Positions 1-8,025 of a stretch of DNA of 64,000 nucleotides are shown in pieces. The notes below the pieces were generated by a model. The model saw only the letters and a program-made list of their open reading frames with translations, was not told where the DNA came from and searched no databases. The translations under genes and the position numbers were made by a program. Positions within the stretch are counted from its first letter, which is position 1. Each line of letters opens with the position of its first letter. Source of the DNA: JAXGTD01 sp040775095 (GTDB lineage: Bacteria; Pseudomonadota; Gammaproteobacteria; Chromatiales; Chromatiaceae); contig JAXGTD010000005.1 of assembly GCA_040775095.1 (NCBI GenBank), positions 18,770-82,769 of the forward strand, written 5' to 3'.

Positions 1-960
1 CATACGATAGCCCCCGTTGCGCGGCAGGTTGATCTCCGGAAAGTTGACCGCGTTGTGCACGTTACCGTCCTCGAGGTAGGCGCGCACCTGATCGGCGACC
101 ATCACGGCGCAGTTCTCCTCGGCCTCGCGGGTCGATGCGCCGAGGTGAGGCAGCGTGATCACCCGCGGGTGGCCCTTGAGCCGGTTGCTTGGGAAGTCAC
201 AGACATAGGCATAGAGCTTGCCCGCATCGAGCGCCGCGACCGCGGCGGCATCATCGATGATGCCGTCGCGGGAGAAGTTCAGCAGCACCGCGTTGTCCTT
301 CATGGTGCGGATGCGCTCGGCGCTGATCATGTGCCGCGTCTGGTCGGTCAGGGGTACGTGAAAGGTGACGAAGTCTGAACGCGACACCAGGTCGTCGATG
401 GACAGGGCCGCCTCGACATCCGCCTCGAGCTTCCAGGCGCTTCGCACCGTGATGCTCGGGTCGTAGCCAATCACCCGCATTCCCAGCGCGCGCGCGGCGT
501 TGGCCACCAGCACGCCGATGGCGCCAAGACCGATGACACCAAGCGTCCGTCCGGGCAGCTCGAACCCGACAAACTGCTTCTTGCCCGCCTCCACGGCCTT
601 GCCGAGGCTCGCGTCGTCACCGTCGAGCTCGCGCGCGAACTGCCACCCCTGGGCGATGTTGCGCGCGGCGAGCAGCATGCCGGCGAGCACCAACTCCTTG
701 ACCGCGTTGGCATTCGCGCCCGGGGCATTGAACACGGCGATTCCACGCTCGCTCATGCGCTGCACGGGGATGTTGTTGACCCCGGCGCCGGCCCGGCCGA
801 TGGCCTTCAACGACGCGGGGATCTCCATATCGTGCAGCTTCGCCGAACGCACCAGGATCGCGTCGGGGTGCGCCATCTCGGAGGCGATCTCGTAGGACTC
901 CCGCGGCAATCGGTTCAGTCCGACGACGGAGATGTTGTTGAGGGTGTGTATCTTGAACAT
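1..960 (-). CDS. serA: D-3-phosphoglycerate dehydrogenase, C-terminus cut by window edge
   Basis: First step of serine synthesis: oxidises 3-phosphoglycerate to 3-phosphohydroxypyruvate with NAD in the cytosol. The ATG at 960-958 opens a frame (MFKIHTLNNISVVGLNRL) that stays open to base 1, giving 320 residues. Visible are the NAD-binding Rossmann motif VIGLGAIG, the NFSRDGIID segment with the catalytic-site Arg and the LPHLGASTREAEENC segment with the His. It ends at NFPEINLPRNGGYR, just where the short (about 390 aa) form would enter its C-terminal ACT domain, so about 70 residues lie outside the window. It sits downstream of serC on the same strand, 116 bp away, so the first two serine-pathway enzymes are probably co-transcribed after gyrA. 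Confidence 0.95.
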   Translation of the reverse strand, partial: MFKIHTLNNISVVGLNRLPRESYEIASEMAHPDAILVRSAKLHDMEIPASLKAIGRAGAGVNNIPVQRMSERGIAVFNAPGANANAVKELVLAGMLLAARNIAQGWQFARELDGDDASLGKAVEAGKKQFVGFELPGRTLGVIGLGAIGVLVANAARALGMRVIGYDPSITVRSAWKLEADVEAALSIDDLVSRSDFVTFHVPLTDQTRHMISAERIRTMKDNAVLLNFSRDGIIDDAAAVAALDAGKLYAYVCDFPSNRLKGHPRVITLPHLGASTREAEENCAVMVADQVRAYLEDGNVHNAVNFPEINLPRNGGYRM

Positions 961-1076
961 TTGAAAAACCCAATGGCGTGGGTAGAGGGCCGGGTGGCGA
1001 GCGGCGAGTCAAGCGCGCCCGACAACGGGCACCGGGCGCGAACGACTCGCGAGGCGGGGCCCGGCACGGTCCTGGA

Positions 1077-2159
1077 TCATCCCCGGGTGCGCTCGAACTC
1101 GGCCATGAACGCGATCAGGGCGTCGACGCCCTCCTCGGGCATCGCATTGTAGATGCTCGCGCGCATGCCGCCGACCGAGCGGTGTCCCTTGAGCGTGAGC
1201 AGGCCGGCGGACTTGGCGCCGGCGAGAAAGTCGCCGTCGAGCGCCGGGTCGGCCAGCGTGAACGGGACGTTCATCCAGGAGCGCGACGAGGGCTCGACGG
1301 GGTTGGCGTAGAAGCCCGAATCGTCGATGGCGGCGTAGAGCTTGGCCGCCTTGCGCTGATTGATCGCGGCCATGCCCTCGAGTCCGCCCAGGTCCTTCAG
1401 CCACTGGAAGACCAGACCCGCCAGATACCAGCCATAGGTCGGCGGGGTGTTGTACATCGAGTCGTTGTCTGCGTGCGTCTTGTAGTCGAACATGGTCGGC
1501 GTGCCGGCAATCGGCTGGCCGAGCAAGTCCTCGCGCACGATCACGATGGTCAAGCCGGCAGGGCCGATGTTCTTCTGCGCCCCGGCATAGATCAGCCCAA
1601 AGCGCGACACATCGATCGGGCGCGACAGGATGGTCGAGGACATGTCCGCGACCAGGGGCACGGCCCCGGTGTCCGGCACATACGGGAACTCGACACCCTC
1701 GATGGTCTCGTTGGGCGTGTAGTGAACGTAGGCGGCGGCCGTGGAAAGGCGCAGCTCGTGCTGCGCCGGGGCCCGGGTGAAACGCTCCGACTGGGTATCG
1801 GCGCCGACCTGCACATCGCAGAAGCGACGTGCCTCGGCGATCGCCTTCTTCGACCAGCTGCCGGTGTTGAGATAGTCGGCGTTACGCGCGCCGCGCAGCA
1901 GATTCATCGGCACCATCGCGAACTGGCTGGACGCGCCGCCCTGCAGGAACAGCACCTTGTAGCCGTCGGGCACCGCGAGCAGCGCGCGCAGATCGGCCTG
2001 TGCCTGCTCGGCGATGGACATGAACTCCTTGCCACGGTGGCTCATCTCGGCCACGCACATGCCGCTGCCGCCCCAGTCGAGCATCTCGTCACGGGCGCGT
2101 TCGAGCACGCTCTGCGGCAGCATCGCCGGGCCGGCACTGAAATTGAAGGGTCGAGACAT
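1077..2159 (-). CDS. serC: Phosphoserine aminotransferase
   Basis: PLP-dependent class V aminotransferase converting 3-phosphohydroxypyruvate plus glutamate to phosphoserine; it also acts in pyridoxal-phosphate synthesis. The 360-residue protein has the family start SRPFNFSAGPAMLP, the PLP-lysine segment GAQKNIGPAGLT and the end segment GHRSVGGMRASIYNAMP, at full family length. I chose the ATG at 2159 because GGAG lies 8 nt upstream; a TTG two codons earlier is the only other close start. It lies between gyrA (181 bp upstream) and serA, the order found in many gammaproteobacteria. Confidence 0.97.
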   Translation of the reverse strand: MSRPFNFSAGPAMLPQSVLERARDEMLDWGGSGMCVAEMSHRGKEFMSIAEQAQADLRALLAVPDGYKVLFLQGGASSQFAMVPMNLLRGARNADYLNTGSWSKKAIAEARRFCDVQVGADTQSERFTRAPAQHELRLSTAAAYVHYTPNETIEGVEFPYVPDTGAVPLVADMSSTILSRPIDVSRFGLIYAGAQKNIGPAGLTIVIVREDLLGQPIAGTPTMFDYKTHADNDSMYNTPPTYGWYLAGLVFQWLKDLGGLEGMAAINQRKAAKLYAAIDDSGFYANPVEPSSRSWMNVPFTLADPALDGDFLAGAKSAGLLTLKGHRSVGGMRASIYNAMPEEGVDALIAFMAEFERTRG

Positions 2160-2339
2160 TCTCAATACTCCGTCTCAAAGGGTGTATGGCATAGGCGCGG
2201 CGTCACCCGCGATCGGGCGCGCCGCGCGCAACAGATCTCCCGCCACGCAACCGGGCCTCGGCTCCCCCCGGGCGCGGTCTCGCCCCATCGATATCCGAGG
2301 CATCGGCCCACCGCGGCAACAGGATACGAGCCGGAAGGC

Positions 2340-4937
2340 TCACTCGGGACTGACCCCGTCACCATCGTCGGGCGCATCGGCGTCGCCCTCTTCCGCCTCG
2401 TCGTCCCCATTCAGGGCGATGATGCGCTCGATTCCGGCCAGTCGCTGGCCTTCTCCGAGGTCGATCAGCTTCACGCCCTGGGTGGCGCGCCCGAGCACCG
2501 AGATGCCGTCGGCCGCGGTGCGAACAAGGGTTCCGGACTCGGTGATCAACATGATCTCGTCGCCGGGGCGCACCAGCACCGCGCCGATCTGATCGCCATT
2601 TCGCTCGCTGGTGCGCACGGAGATCACGCCCTTGGTTCCGCGACCCTTGGTCGGAAAGTCCTCCACCGGGGTGCGTTTGCCGTAACCATTCTCGGTCACG
2701 ATCAGCACGGTGCCGGGTTCGGCGATCACCAACGAGATCGCCTGCTGCCCGTCCTCGAGCGCAACGCCGCGAACACCGTGCGCGGTGCGGCCCATGGAGC
2801 GCACGGTGGTCTCGTTGAAGCGGACCGCCTTGCCGGCGCTCGTGAAGAGCATCATGTCCTGGCGCCCATCGGTGATGGCGACACCGATCAGGTGTTCGTC
2901 CTCGTGCAGATCGATGGCGATGATGCCGCGCGCCAACGGCCGTGAGAACTCCGAAAGCGGGGTCTTCTTCACCGTACCCTTGCTGGTGGCCATGAAGATG
3001 AAGCTCTCGGCGTCATACCCCGGCACAGGCAAGGTCGCGCTGATCCGCTCGCCCGGATCGAGTGGGAGCAGGTTGACGATAGGCCGGCCCCGCGCGCCAT
3101 GGCCGGCCTGCGGCAGCTCGTAGACCTTCAGCCAGTAGACCTTGCCGTGATTGGAGAAACAGAGCACGGTGTCGTGGGAGTTGGCGACGAAGAGCCGGTC
3201 GATGAAGTCCTCGTCCTTGGTCCGCGCGGCGCTGCGGCCCTTGCCGCCGCGCCGCTGGGCCTGATACTCGGAGATTGGCTGCGCCTTCACGTAGCCGGCA
3301 TGCGACATGGTAACGACCACGTCCTCGGGCGCGATCAGATCCAACAGCGTCAGATCTGTATGGTCTATCTGGATCTCGGTTCGGCGCGCATCGGCGTACT
3401 GGTCGCGAATCGCGCTGAGCTCATCGCGGATGACCTGCATCAGCCGCGCCGCGTTGCGCAGGATATCGAGCAGGTCGGCGATCTTCTCGAGGATCTCCTC
3501 GAATTCCCTGATGATCTTGTCCTGTTCCAGCCCGGTCAGGCGCTGCAGTTGCAGGTCGAGGATGGCCCGTGCCTGCCGCTCGCTGAGGCGGTATTGCCCG
3601 TCCTCACCGAGCCCGAAACCCTTGGCCAGATCATCCGGCCGCGTCTCATCGGCCCCGGAGCGCTCGAGCATGCCCGACACGGAACCCGGCGACCAGGTGC
3701 GCGTCATCAGCGCCTCGCGCGCCTGTGCCGGGTTGGCCGAGGCCTTGATCAGCGCAATGACCTCGTCGATGTTGGCCAGCGCAACCGTATAGCCCTCCAA
3801 CAGGTGCGCCCGTTCACGGGCCTTGCGCAGCTCGAAGATCGTACGCCGGGTGACCACGTCGCGGCGGTGCCGGAGGAAATACTCCAGCATCTGCTTGAGG
3901 TTCAACAATCGCGGCTGCCCGTCCACCAGCGCGACCATGTTGATACCGTACACGACCTGCATGTTGGTGTGCTGATACAGATTGTTCAGCACGACATCGG
4001 GGAAGTGGTCGCGCTTGACCTCGATGACCACCCGCATGCCATCCTTGTCCGACTCGTCGCGCAACTCCGCGATGCCCTCGAGCCGCTTTTCCTTGACTAG
4101 ATCGGCCATCTTCTCGAGCATCCGCGCCTTGTTGACCTGATACGGGAGCTCGGTGACAACTATGGCCTCGCGCCCGCTGCGCTTCTCGGTCTCGAAATGA
4201 CTGCGGGCACGCAGGTGGATGCGCCCGCGACCGGTCCGATAGGCCTCGCGGATGCCACGCACACCGTTGATGAAGGCCGCCGTCGGGAAATCGGGCCCCG
4301 GGACCAGCTCGATCAGCCGCTCGAGGGTGATCATCGGGTCGTCGATGATCGCGAGACAGGCGTCGATGATCTCACCGAGGTTGTGCGGCGGGATGTTCGT
4401 CGCCATCCCGACCGCGATGCCCGTGGAGCCGTTGACAAGCAGGTTCGGGAAGCGCGCCGGCAGCACCGTTGGCTCGTGCTCCGACTCGTCGTAGTTCGGG
4501 GTGAAGTCGACCGTCTCCTTGTCGAGGTCGTCGAGCAGGCTGTGGGCGATGCGCGCCATGCGCACCTCGGTGTAGCGCATCGCCGCCGGCGAATCGCCGT
4601 CCACCGAACCGAAATTGCCCTGTCCGTCGACCAGCATGTAGCGCATCGAAAAGGGCTGCGCCATGCGCACGATGGTGTCGTAGACGGCGGTATCGCCGTG
4701 GGGGTGGTATTTACCGATGACGTCGCCGACGACGCGGGCAGACTTCTTGTAGGGCTTGTTCCAGTCGTTGCCGAGGACGCTCATCGCGAACAACACCCGG
4801 CGATGCACCGGCTTGAGCCCGTCGCGCACGTCCGGCAGTGCACGCCCCACGATGACGCTCATCGCGTAATCGAGGTAGGACTGGCGCATCTCGTCTTCCA
4901 GATTGACGGACAGGACCTCTTTGGCGAACTCCGGCAT
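2340..4937 (-). CDS. gyrA: DNA gyrase subunit A
   Basis: Breakage-reunion subunit of gyrase, which introduces negative supercoils together with GyrB. The 865-residue protein starts MPEFAKEVLSVNLEDEMRQS, matching the family N-terminus, so the open frame above 4937 is not part of it. The catalytic tyrosine is Y122 (AAMRYTEVRMA). The quinolone-resistance segment HPHGDTAVYDTI carries Thr at position 83 and Asp at 87 in E. coli numbering; Thr83 is also the normal residue in Pseudomonas, so the site looks sensitive-type. The C-terminal half shows the repeated beta-pinwheel blades, with the gyrase-specific QRRGGKG box, and ends in a short acidic tail. It heads the gyrA-serC-serA run and is divergent from the glycosyltransferase. 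Confidence 0.98.
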   Translation of the reverse strand: MPEFAKEVLSVNLEDEMRQSYLDYAMSVIVGRALPDVRDGLKPVHRRVLFAMSVLGNDWNKPYKKSARVVGDVIGKYHPHGDTAVYDTIVRMAQPFSMRYMLVDGQGNFGSVDGDSPAAMRYTEVRMARIAHSLLDDLDKETVDFTPNYDESEHEPTVLPARFPNLLVNGSTGIAVGMATNIPPHNLGEIIDACLAIIDDPMITLERLIELVPGPDFPTAAFINGVRGIREAYRTGRGRIHLRARSHFETEKRSGREAIVVTELPYQVNKARMLEKMADLVKEKRLEGIAELRDESDKDGMRVVIEVKRDHFPDVVLNNLYQHTNMQVVYGINMVALVDGQPRLLNLKQMLEYFLRHRRDVVTRRTIFELRKARERAHLLEGYTVALANIDEVIALIKASANPAQAREALMTRTWSPGSVSGMLERSGADETRPDDLAKGFGLGEDGQYRLSERQARAILDLQLQRLTGLEQDKIIREFEEILEKIADLLDILRNAARLMQVIRDELSAIRDQYADARRTEIQIDHTDLTLLDLIAPEDVVVTMSHAGYVKAQPISEYQAQRRGGKGRSAARTKDEDFIDRLFVANSHDTVLCFSNHGKVYWLKVYELPQAGHGARGRPIVNLLPLDPGERISATLPVPGYDAESFIFMATSKGTVKKTPLSEFSRPLARGIIAIDLHEDEHLIGVAITDGRQDMMLFTSAGKAVRFNETTVRSMGRTAHGVRGVALEDGQQAISLVIAEPGTVLIVTENGYGKRTPVEDFPTKGRGTKGVISVRTSERNGDQIGAVLVRPGDEIMLITESGTLVRTAADGISVLGRATQGVKLIDLGEGQRLAGIERIIALNGDDEAEEGDADAPDDGDGVSPE

Positions 4938-5004
4938 GGGCGTGATCGACCGCGGTGAGGGCCGCCTGGGGCAGCCTGATTGCAGGTATTTAAAAAAGAG
5001 CGGA

Positions 5005-5033
5005 ATTCTAACACGCGCCACCCTCTGTGCGCA
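5005..5033 (-). promoter_or_regulatory. Possible gyrA promoter
   Basis: Reading the minus strand, TAGAAT (5010-5005) matches the -10 consensus at five of six bases. A poor -35 (TGCGCA, 5033-5028) sits 17 bp upstream. Transcription would begin about 60 nt before the gyrA ATG. The -35 is weak, so this is a suggestion only. Confidence 0.35.
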
Positions 5034-5157
5034 TGCGGCACTTTGTCCGCGCCGGTCGCGGCCAGGTATCCCGGACGGGGGCGCCCGCGGCCGCGTATTC
5101 GCAGACCGACACGCCGCACGCGTATACAATCCCCCCAGCCTCACCGAGCCACCTTCC

Positions 5158-6273
5158 ATGACAGCCGCCAATCGCCCCATTGCCGTGTTCACATCCTTCT
5201 CCGGTGCCGGCGGCGTCGAGCGCATGGTCGTGAACCTGCTACACGGCTTCATCGAGCTCGGGCAGCGCGTGGAGCTGGTGCTGGTGCGCGCCGAGGGTCC
5301 GCACCTGGCGCATCTGCCGGCCGCCGTCGAGACGATCCGGCTCGGCACCAGGCACACCTTTCTGGCTACCGCCGCCCTGGCGCGCTACCTGCGCGAGCGC
5401 CGCCCCTCGGCCCTGCTCGCGGCCAAGGACCGGGCGGGGCGCACCGCGGTGATCGCCCGCGCGCTGGCCGGCACGCGCACGCCGATCGTCCTGCGCCTGG
5501 GCACCAACCTGTCCACCGCGATGGCCGACCGCCGGGCCATCGATCGCTGGCTGCGCTATTGGCCCATTCGCCTGCTCTATCCGCGCATCGATCGAATCGT
5601 GGCGGTCTCAAACGGCGTCGCCGAGGACACCGCGCACATCGCACGCTTGCCGAGGGAGCAAATTGTGGTCATCCGCAATCCGGTGATCACGCCGCGGCTG
5701 GCGGTGCGGGCCGCCGCACCCTGCCCACACCCTTGGCTCGGCGCGGGAGAGCCACCGGTCATCGTCGGTGCCGGGCGCCTGCAGCGTCAGAAGGACTTCC
5801 CCACCCTGATCCGCGCCTTCGCCCGCCTGCACGCCGAGCGCGACTGCCGGCTGCTGCTCCTGGGCGAGGGCAACGGGCGCGCCGCACTCCAGGCCCTGGT
5901 GCGGCAGCTTGGACTGGACGCCTGCGTGGACCTGCCGGGATACCAGAGCAATCCGTACCCATTCCTGGCAGGGGCGGCGCTGTTCGTGTTGTCATCCGCA
6001 TGGGAAGGCTCCCCGAACGTGCTGACAGAGGCGATGGCCCTCGGGACACCGGTGGCCGCGACCGACTGTCCGAGCGGCCCGGCCGAGATCCTCGACCACG
6101 GCCGCTTCGGCCCACTGGTCCCGGTCGGAGACGACGCGGCGCTGGCCCGAGCCATGGCCTCGGGACTCGATCACCCACTGCCGGCGCAGGTCCTCCGCGA
6201 CGCCGTGGCCGAGTACAATCAACGCGAGAGCGCGCGGCGTTACCTGGCGGCACTGGGTGTCGTCCGGAGCTGA
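5158..6273 (+). CDS. Glycosyltransferase, GT4-type (GT-B fold)
   Basis: Retaining glycosyltransferase that would move a sugar from a nucleotide donor onto a lipid or glycan acceptor; the actual substrates cannot be read from sequence. The 371-residue protein starts MTAANRPIAVFTSFSGAGGVERM, with the GGxE-type N-terminal loop of GT4 enzymes. The C-terminal donor-binding half has VGAGRLQRQKDFPTLIRAF and the EX7E motif in EGSPNVLTEAMALGTPVAA. I used the ATG at 5158 because the homologous region begins there. It stands alone between gyrA (divergent) and trkH, with no surrounding polysaccharide genes, so its pathway is unknown. Confidence 0.85.
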   Translation: MTAANRPIAVFTSFSGAGGVERMVVNLLHGFIELGQRVELVLVRAEGPHLAHLPAAVETIRLGTRHTFLATAALARYLRERRPSALLAAKDRAGRTAVIARALAGTRTPIVLRLGTNLSTAMADRRAIDRWLRYWPIRLLYPRIDRIVAVSNGVAEDTAHIARLPREQIVVIRNPVITPRLAVRAAAPCPHPWLGAGEPPVIVGAGRLQRQKDFPTLIRAFARLHAERDCRLLLLGEGNGRAALQALVRQLGLDACVDLPGYQSNPYPFLAGAALFVLSSAWEGSPNVLTEAMALGTPVAATDCPSGPAEILDHGRFGPLVPVGDDAALARAMASGLDHPLPAQVLRDAVAEYNQRESARRYLAALGVVRS

Positions 6274-6391
6274 ACCCGCGATCTTGGAGCTTGGTACAGG
6301 ATGGCGGGGCGTCTTCCCCGCGTCGAGAACCCTTGCCGCAACCTCCCCGCCCTTTGGTCCCACCCTACCCAACGGTTGAAACGCCCCTTCC

Positions 6392-7837
6392 ATGCACCTG
6401 TTCCTGGTCGCCCGCGTCGTCGGTCTGTTCGCGATCCTGTTCAGCGTCACGCTGTTGGGGCCAATCGTCGTGGCGTTCATCTACGGGGAACCGACACCGA
6501 CCTCGTTTCTGTACCCGATGGCCGGCTCGCTATCCATCGGGGTCGTGCTGCGTCTGCTGGGCATCCACCGGCACGCGGAGCTGAGCGTGCGCGACGGATT
6601 TCTGATCGTCGCGCTGTTCTGGTTCATGGTCAGCGTACTCGGCGCCTGGCCGCTAATGCTCGGCGCGGGCCTCTCGCCGGTGGACGCGCTGTTCGAGTCC
6701 GCGTCGGGTTTCACGACAACCGGCGCGACGGTCATCAGCGGCCTCGATGCACTGCCGCACTCGGTGCTGTTCTATCGCCAGCAGATCCAGTGGTTGGGCG
6801 GGATGGGTGTCATCGTGCTCGGGCTGGCTGTCATCCCGCTGCTGGGCATCGGCGGCATGCAGCTGTATCGCGCCGAGGCACCCGGCCCGATGAAGGACGA
6901 GAAGCTGACCCCCCGCCTGGCCAACACCGCCCGCGCCCTCTGGCTGCTGTATCTCTCCCTCACCGTCGCCTGCGCGCTGGGTTTCTGGCTGGCGGGAATG
7001 GATCCGTTCGACGCCATCGCCCACAGCCTGGCCACGGTCTCGACGGGCGGATTCTCCACCCACGACGCGAGCATCGGTTACTACGACAATGCCGCGGTGG
7101 AACTGGTCGCCATCGTCTTCATGATGCTCGCGGCGATCAACTTCGCGGTCCACTTCGCGGTATGGGTCAAGCGCGACCCACGGATCTATCTGCGCGACCC
7201 CGAGGCACACGTCTTCATCGTCTTCGTGATCGTGGTGGTCCTGGTGGTCGGTCTGATGCTCTGGGTGGAGGGGCTCTACGAGGGGCTGCATCTGAGCCTG
7301 CGCGACGCGAGCTTCGAGGTGGTCTCTCTGGTCACCAGTACCGGATTCGGCACGGCCGACTACCCGCTATGGCCGGATTTCCTGCCGATCCTGCTCATCT
7401 TCATCAGCTTCGTTGGCGGCTGCGGCGGATCCACCGCCGGAGGCATGAAGGTGGTCCGGGTGCTGCTCCTGGTCAAACAGGGGCTCTACGAGGTGCGGCG
7501 CCTCGTGCATCCGAGGGCTCTGCTGCGGGTCAGGCTCGGGCGTCGCGTCGTGGAGCCGCAGCTGATGCAGTCGGTGTGGGGCTATTTTGCCGTCTACCTG
7601 GTCACCTTTGTTCTGATCGGCCTGCTCATGATCCACGCCGGGCTCGATCCGCTGTCCGCGTTTGCCGCGGTCGCAACGAGCATCAACAACCTCGGCCCCG
7701 GTCTGGGCGAGGTGGCGTACACGTTTGAAACAGTCAGCGACTTCGGCAAGATCCTCGCGGTTCTGGCGATGTTGCTCGGGCGCCTGGAGATCTTCACAAT
7801 TCTGGTCTTGCTCTCGCCGGGGTTCTGGCGAGAATGA
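6392..7837 (+). CDS. trkH: Trk potassium uptake protein TrkH
   Basis: Membrane subunit of the Trk K+ channel/transporter, which works with the cytosolic NAD-binding gate TrkA. The 481-residue length matches E. coli TrkH. It has about ten hydrophobic segments and the four degenerate pore loops, recognisable as SGFTTTGATV, TVSTGGFSTHD, TSTGFGTADYPLWP and TSINNLGPG, each with the conserved selectivity glycine. No trkA lies next to it. It follows the glycosyltransferase by 118 bp and may share its transcript. Confidence 0.95.
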   Translation: MHLFLVARVVGLFAILFSVTLLGPIVVAFIYGEPTPTSFLYPMAGSLSIGVVLRLLGIHRHAELSVRDGFLIVALFWFMVSVLGAWPLMLGAGLSPVDALFESASGFTTTGATVISGLDALPHSVLFYRQQIQWLGGMGVIVLGLAVIPLLGIGGMQLYRAEAPGPMKDEKLTPRLANTARALWLLYLSLTVACALGFWLAGMDPFDAIAHSLATVSTGGFSTHDASIGYYDNAAVELVAIVFMMLAAINFAVHFAVWVKRDPRIYLRDPEAHVFIVFVIVVVLVVGLMLWVEGLYEGLHLSLRDASFEVVSLVTSTGFGTADYPLWPDFLPILLIFISFVGGCGGSTAGGMKVVRVLLLVKQGLYEVRRLVHPRALLRVRLGRRVVEPQLMQSVWGYFAVYLVTFVLIGLLMIHAGLDPLSAFAAVATSINNLGPGLGEVAYTFETVSDFGKILAVLAMLLGRLEIFTILVLLSPGFWRE

Positions 7838-7960
7838 CGCCGCCGCCGCGCGCGAGGGTGGCGGGCAAGACCGGGACAGAGCAGCACGCCTTGGCGGGGG
7901 CGCATCCTCCTCCCGAGCCCGCACGCCATCCGGATCGGCTCCATCTGGGCGCCGCCGGCC

Positions 7961-7990
7961 TTGCGGCGCAACGCAGAGAACGTGTCTAAT
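7961..7990 (+). promoter_or_regulatory. Possible promoter of the ATP-grasp operon
   Basis: TTGCGG (7961-7966) and TCTAAT (7985-7990) are separated by 18 bp and end 35 nt before the ATG at 8026. The -10 matches five of six bases and the -35 keeps TTG. It is the best sigma-70-like pair in the gap after trkH. Confidence 0.4.
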
Positions 7991-8025
7991 CACCAATCCG
8001 CTTCGCCGGAACGAGACCGCCTGTC

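Noticed and set aside
978..2945. Long 655-residue plus-strand open frame
   Set aside because: Antisense to serC and gyrA. Composition is Arg/His/Gly-rich and matches nothing; it exists because GC-rich codons leave few stops on the other strand.
4938..5357. Extending GyrA upstream of 4937
   Set aside because: The family N-terminus starts exactly at MPEFAKEVLS; the upstream reading runs through the intergenic region and into the divergent glycosyltransferase.
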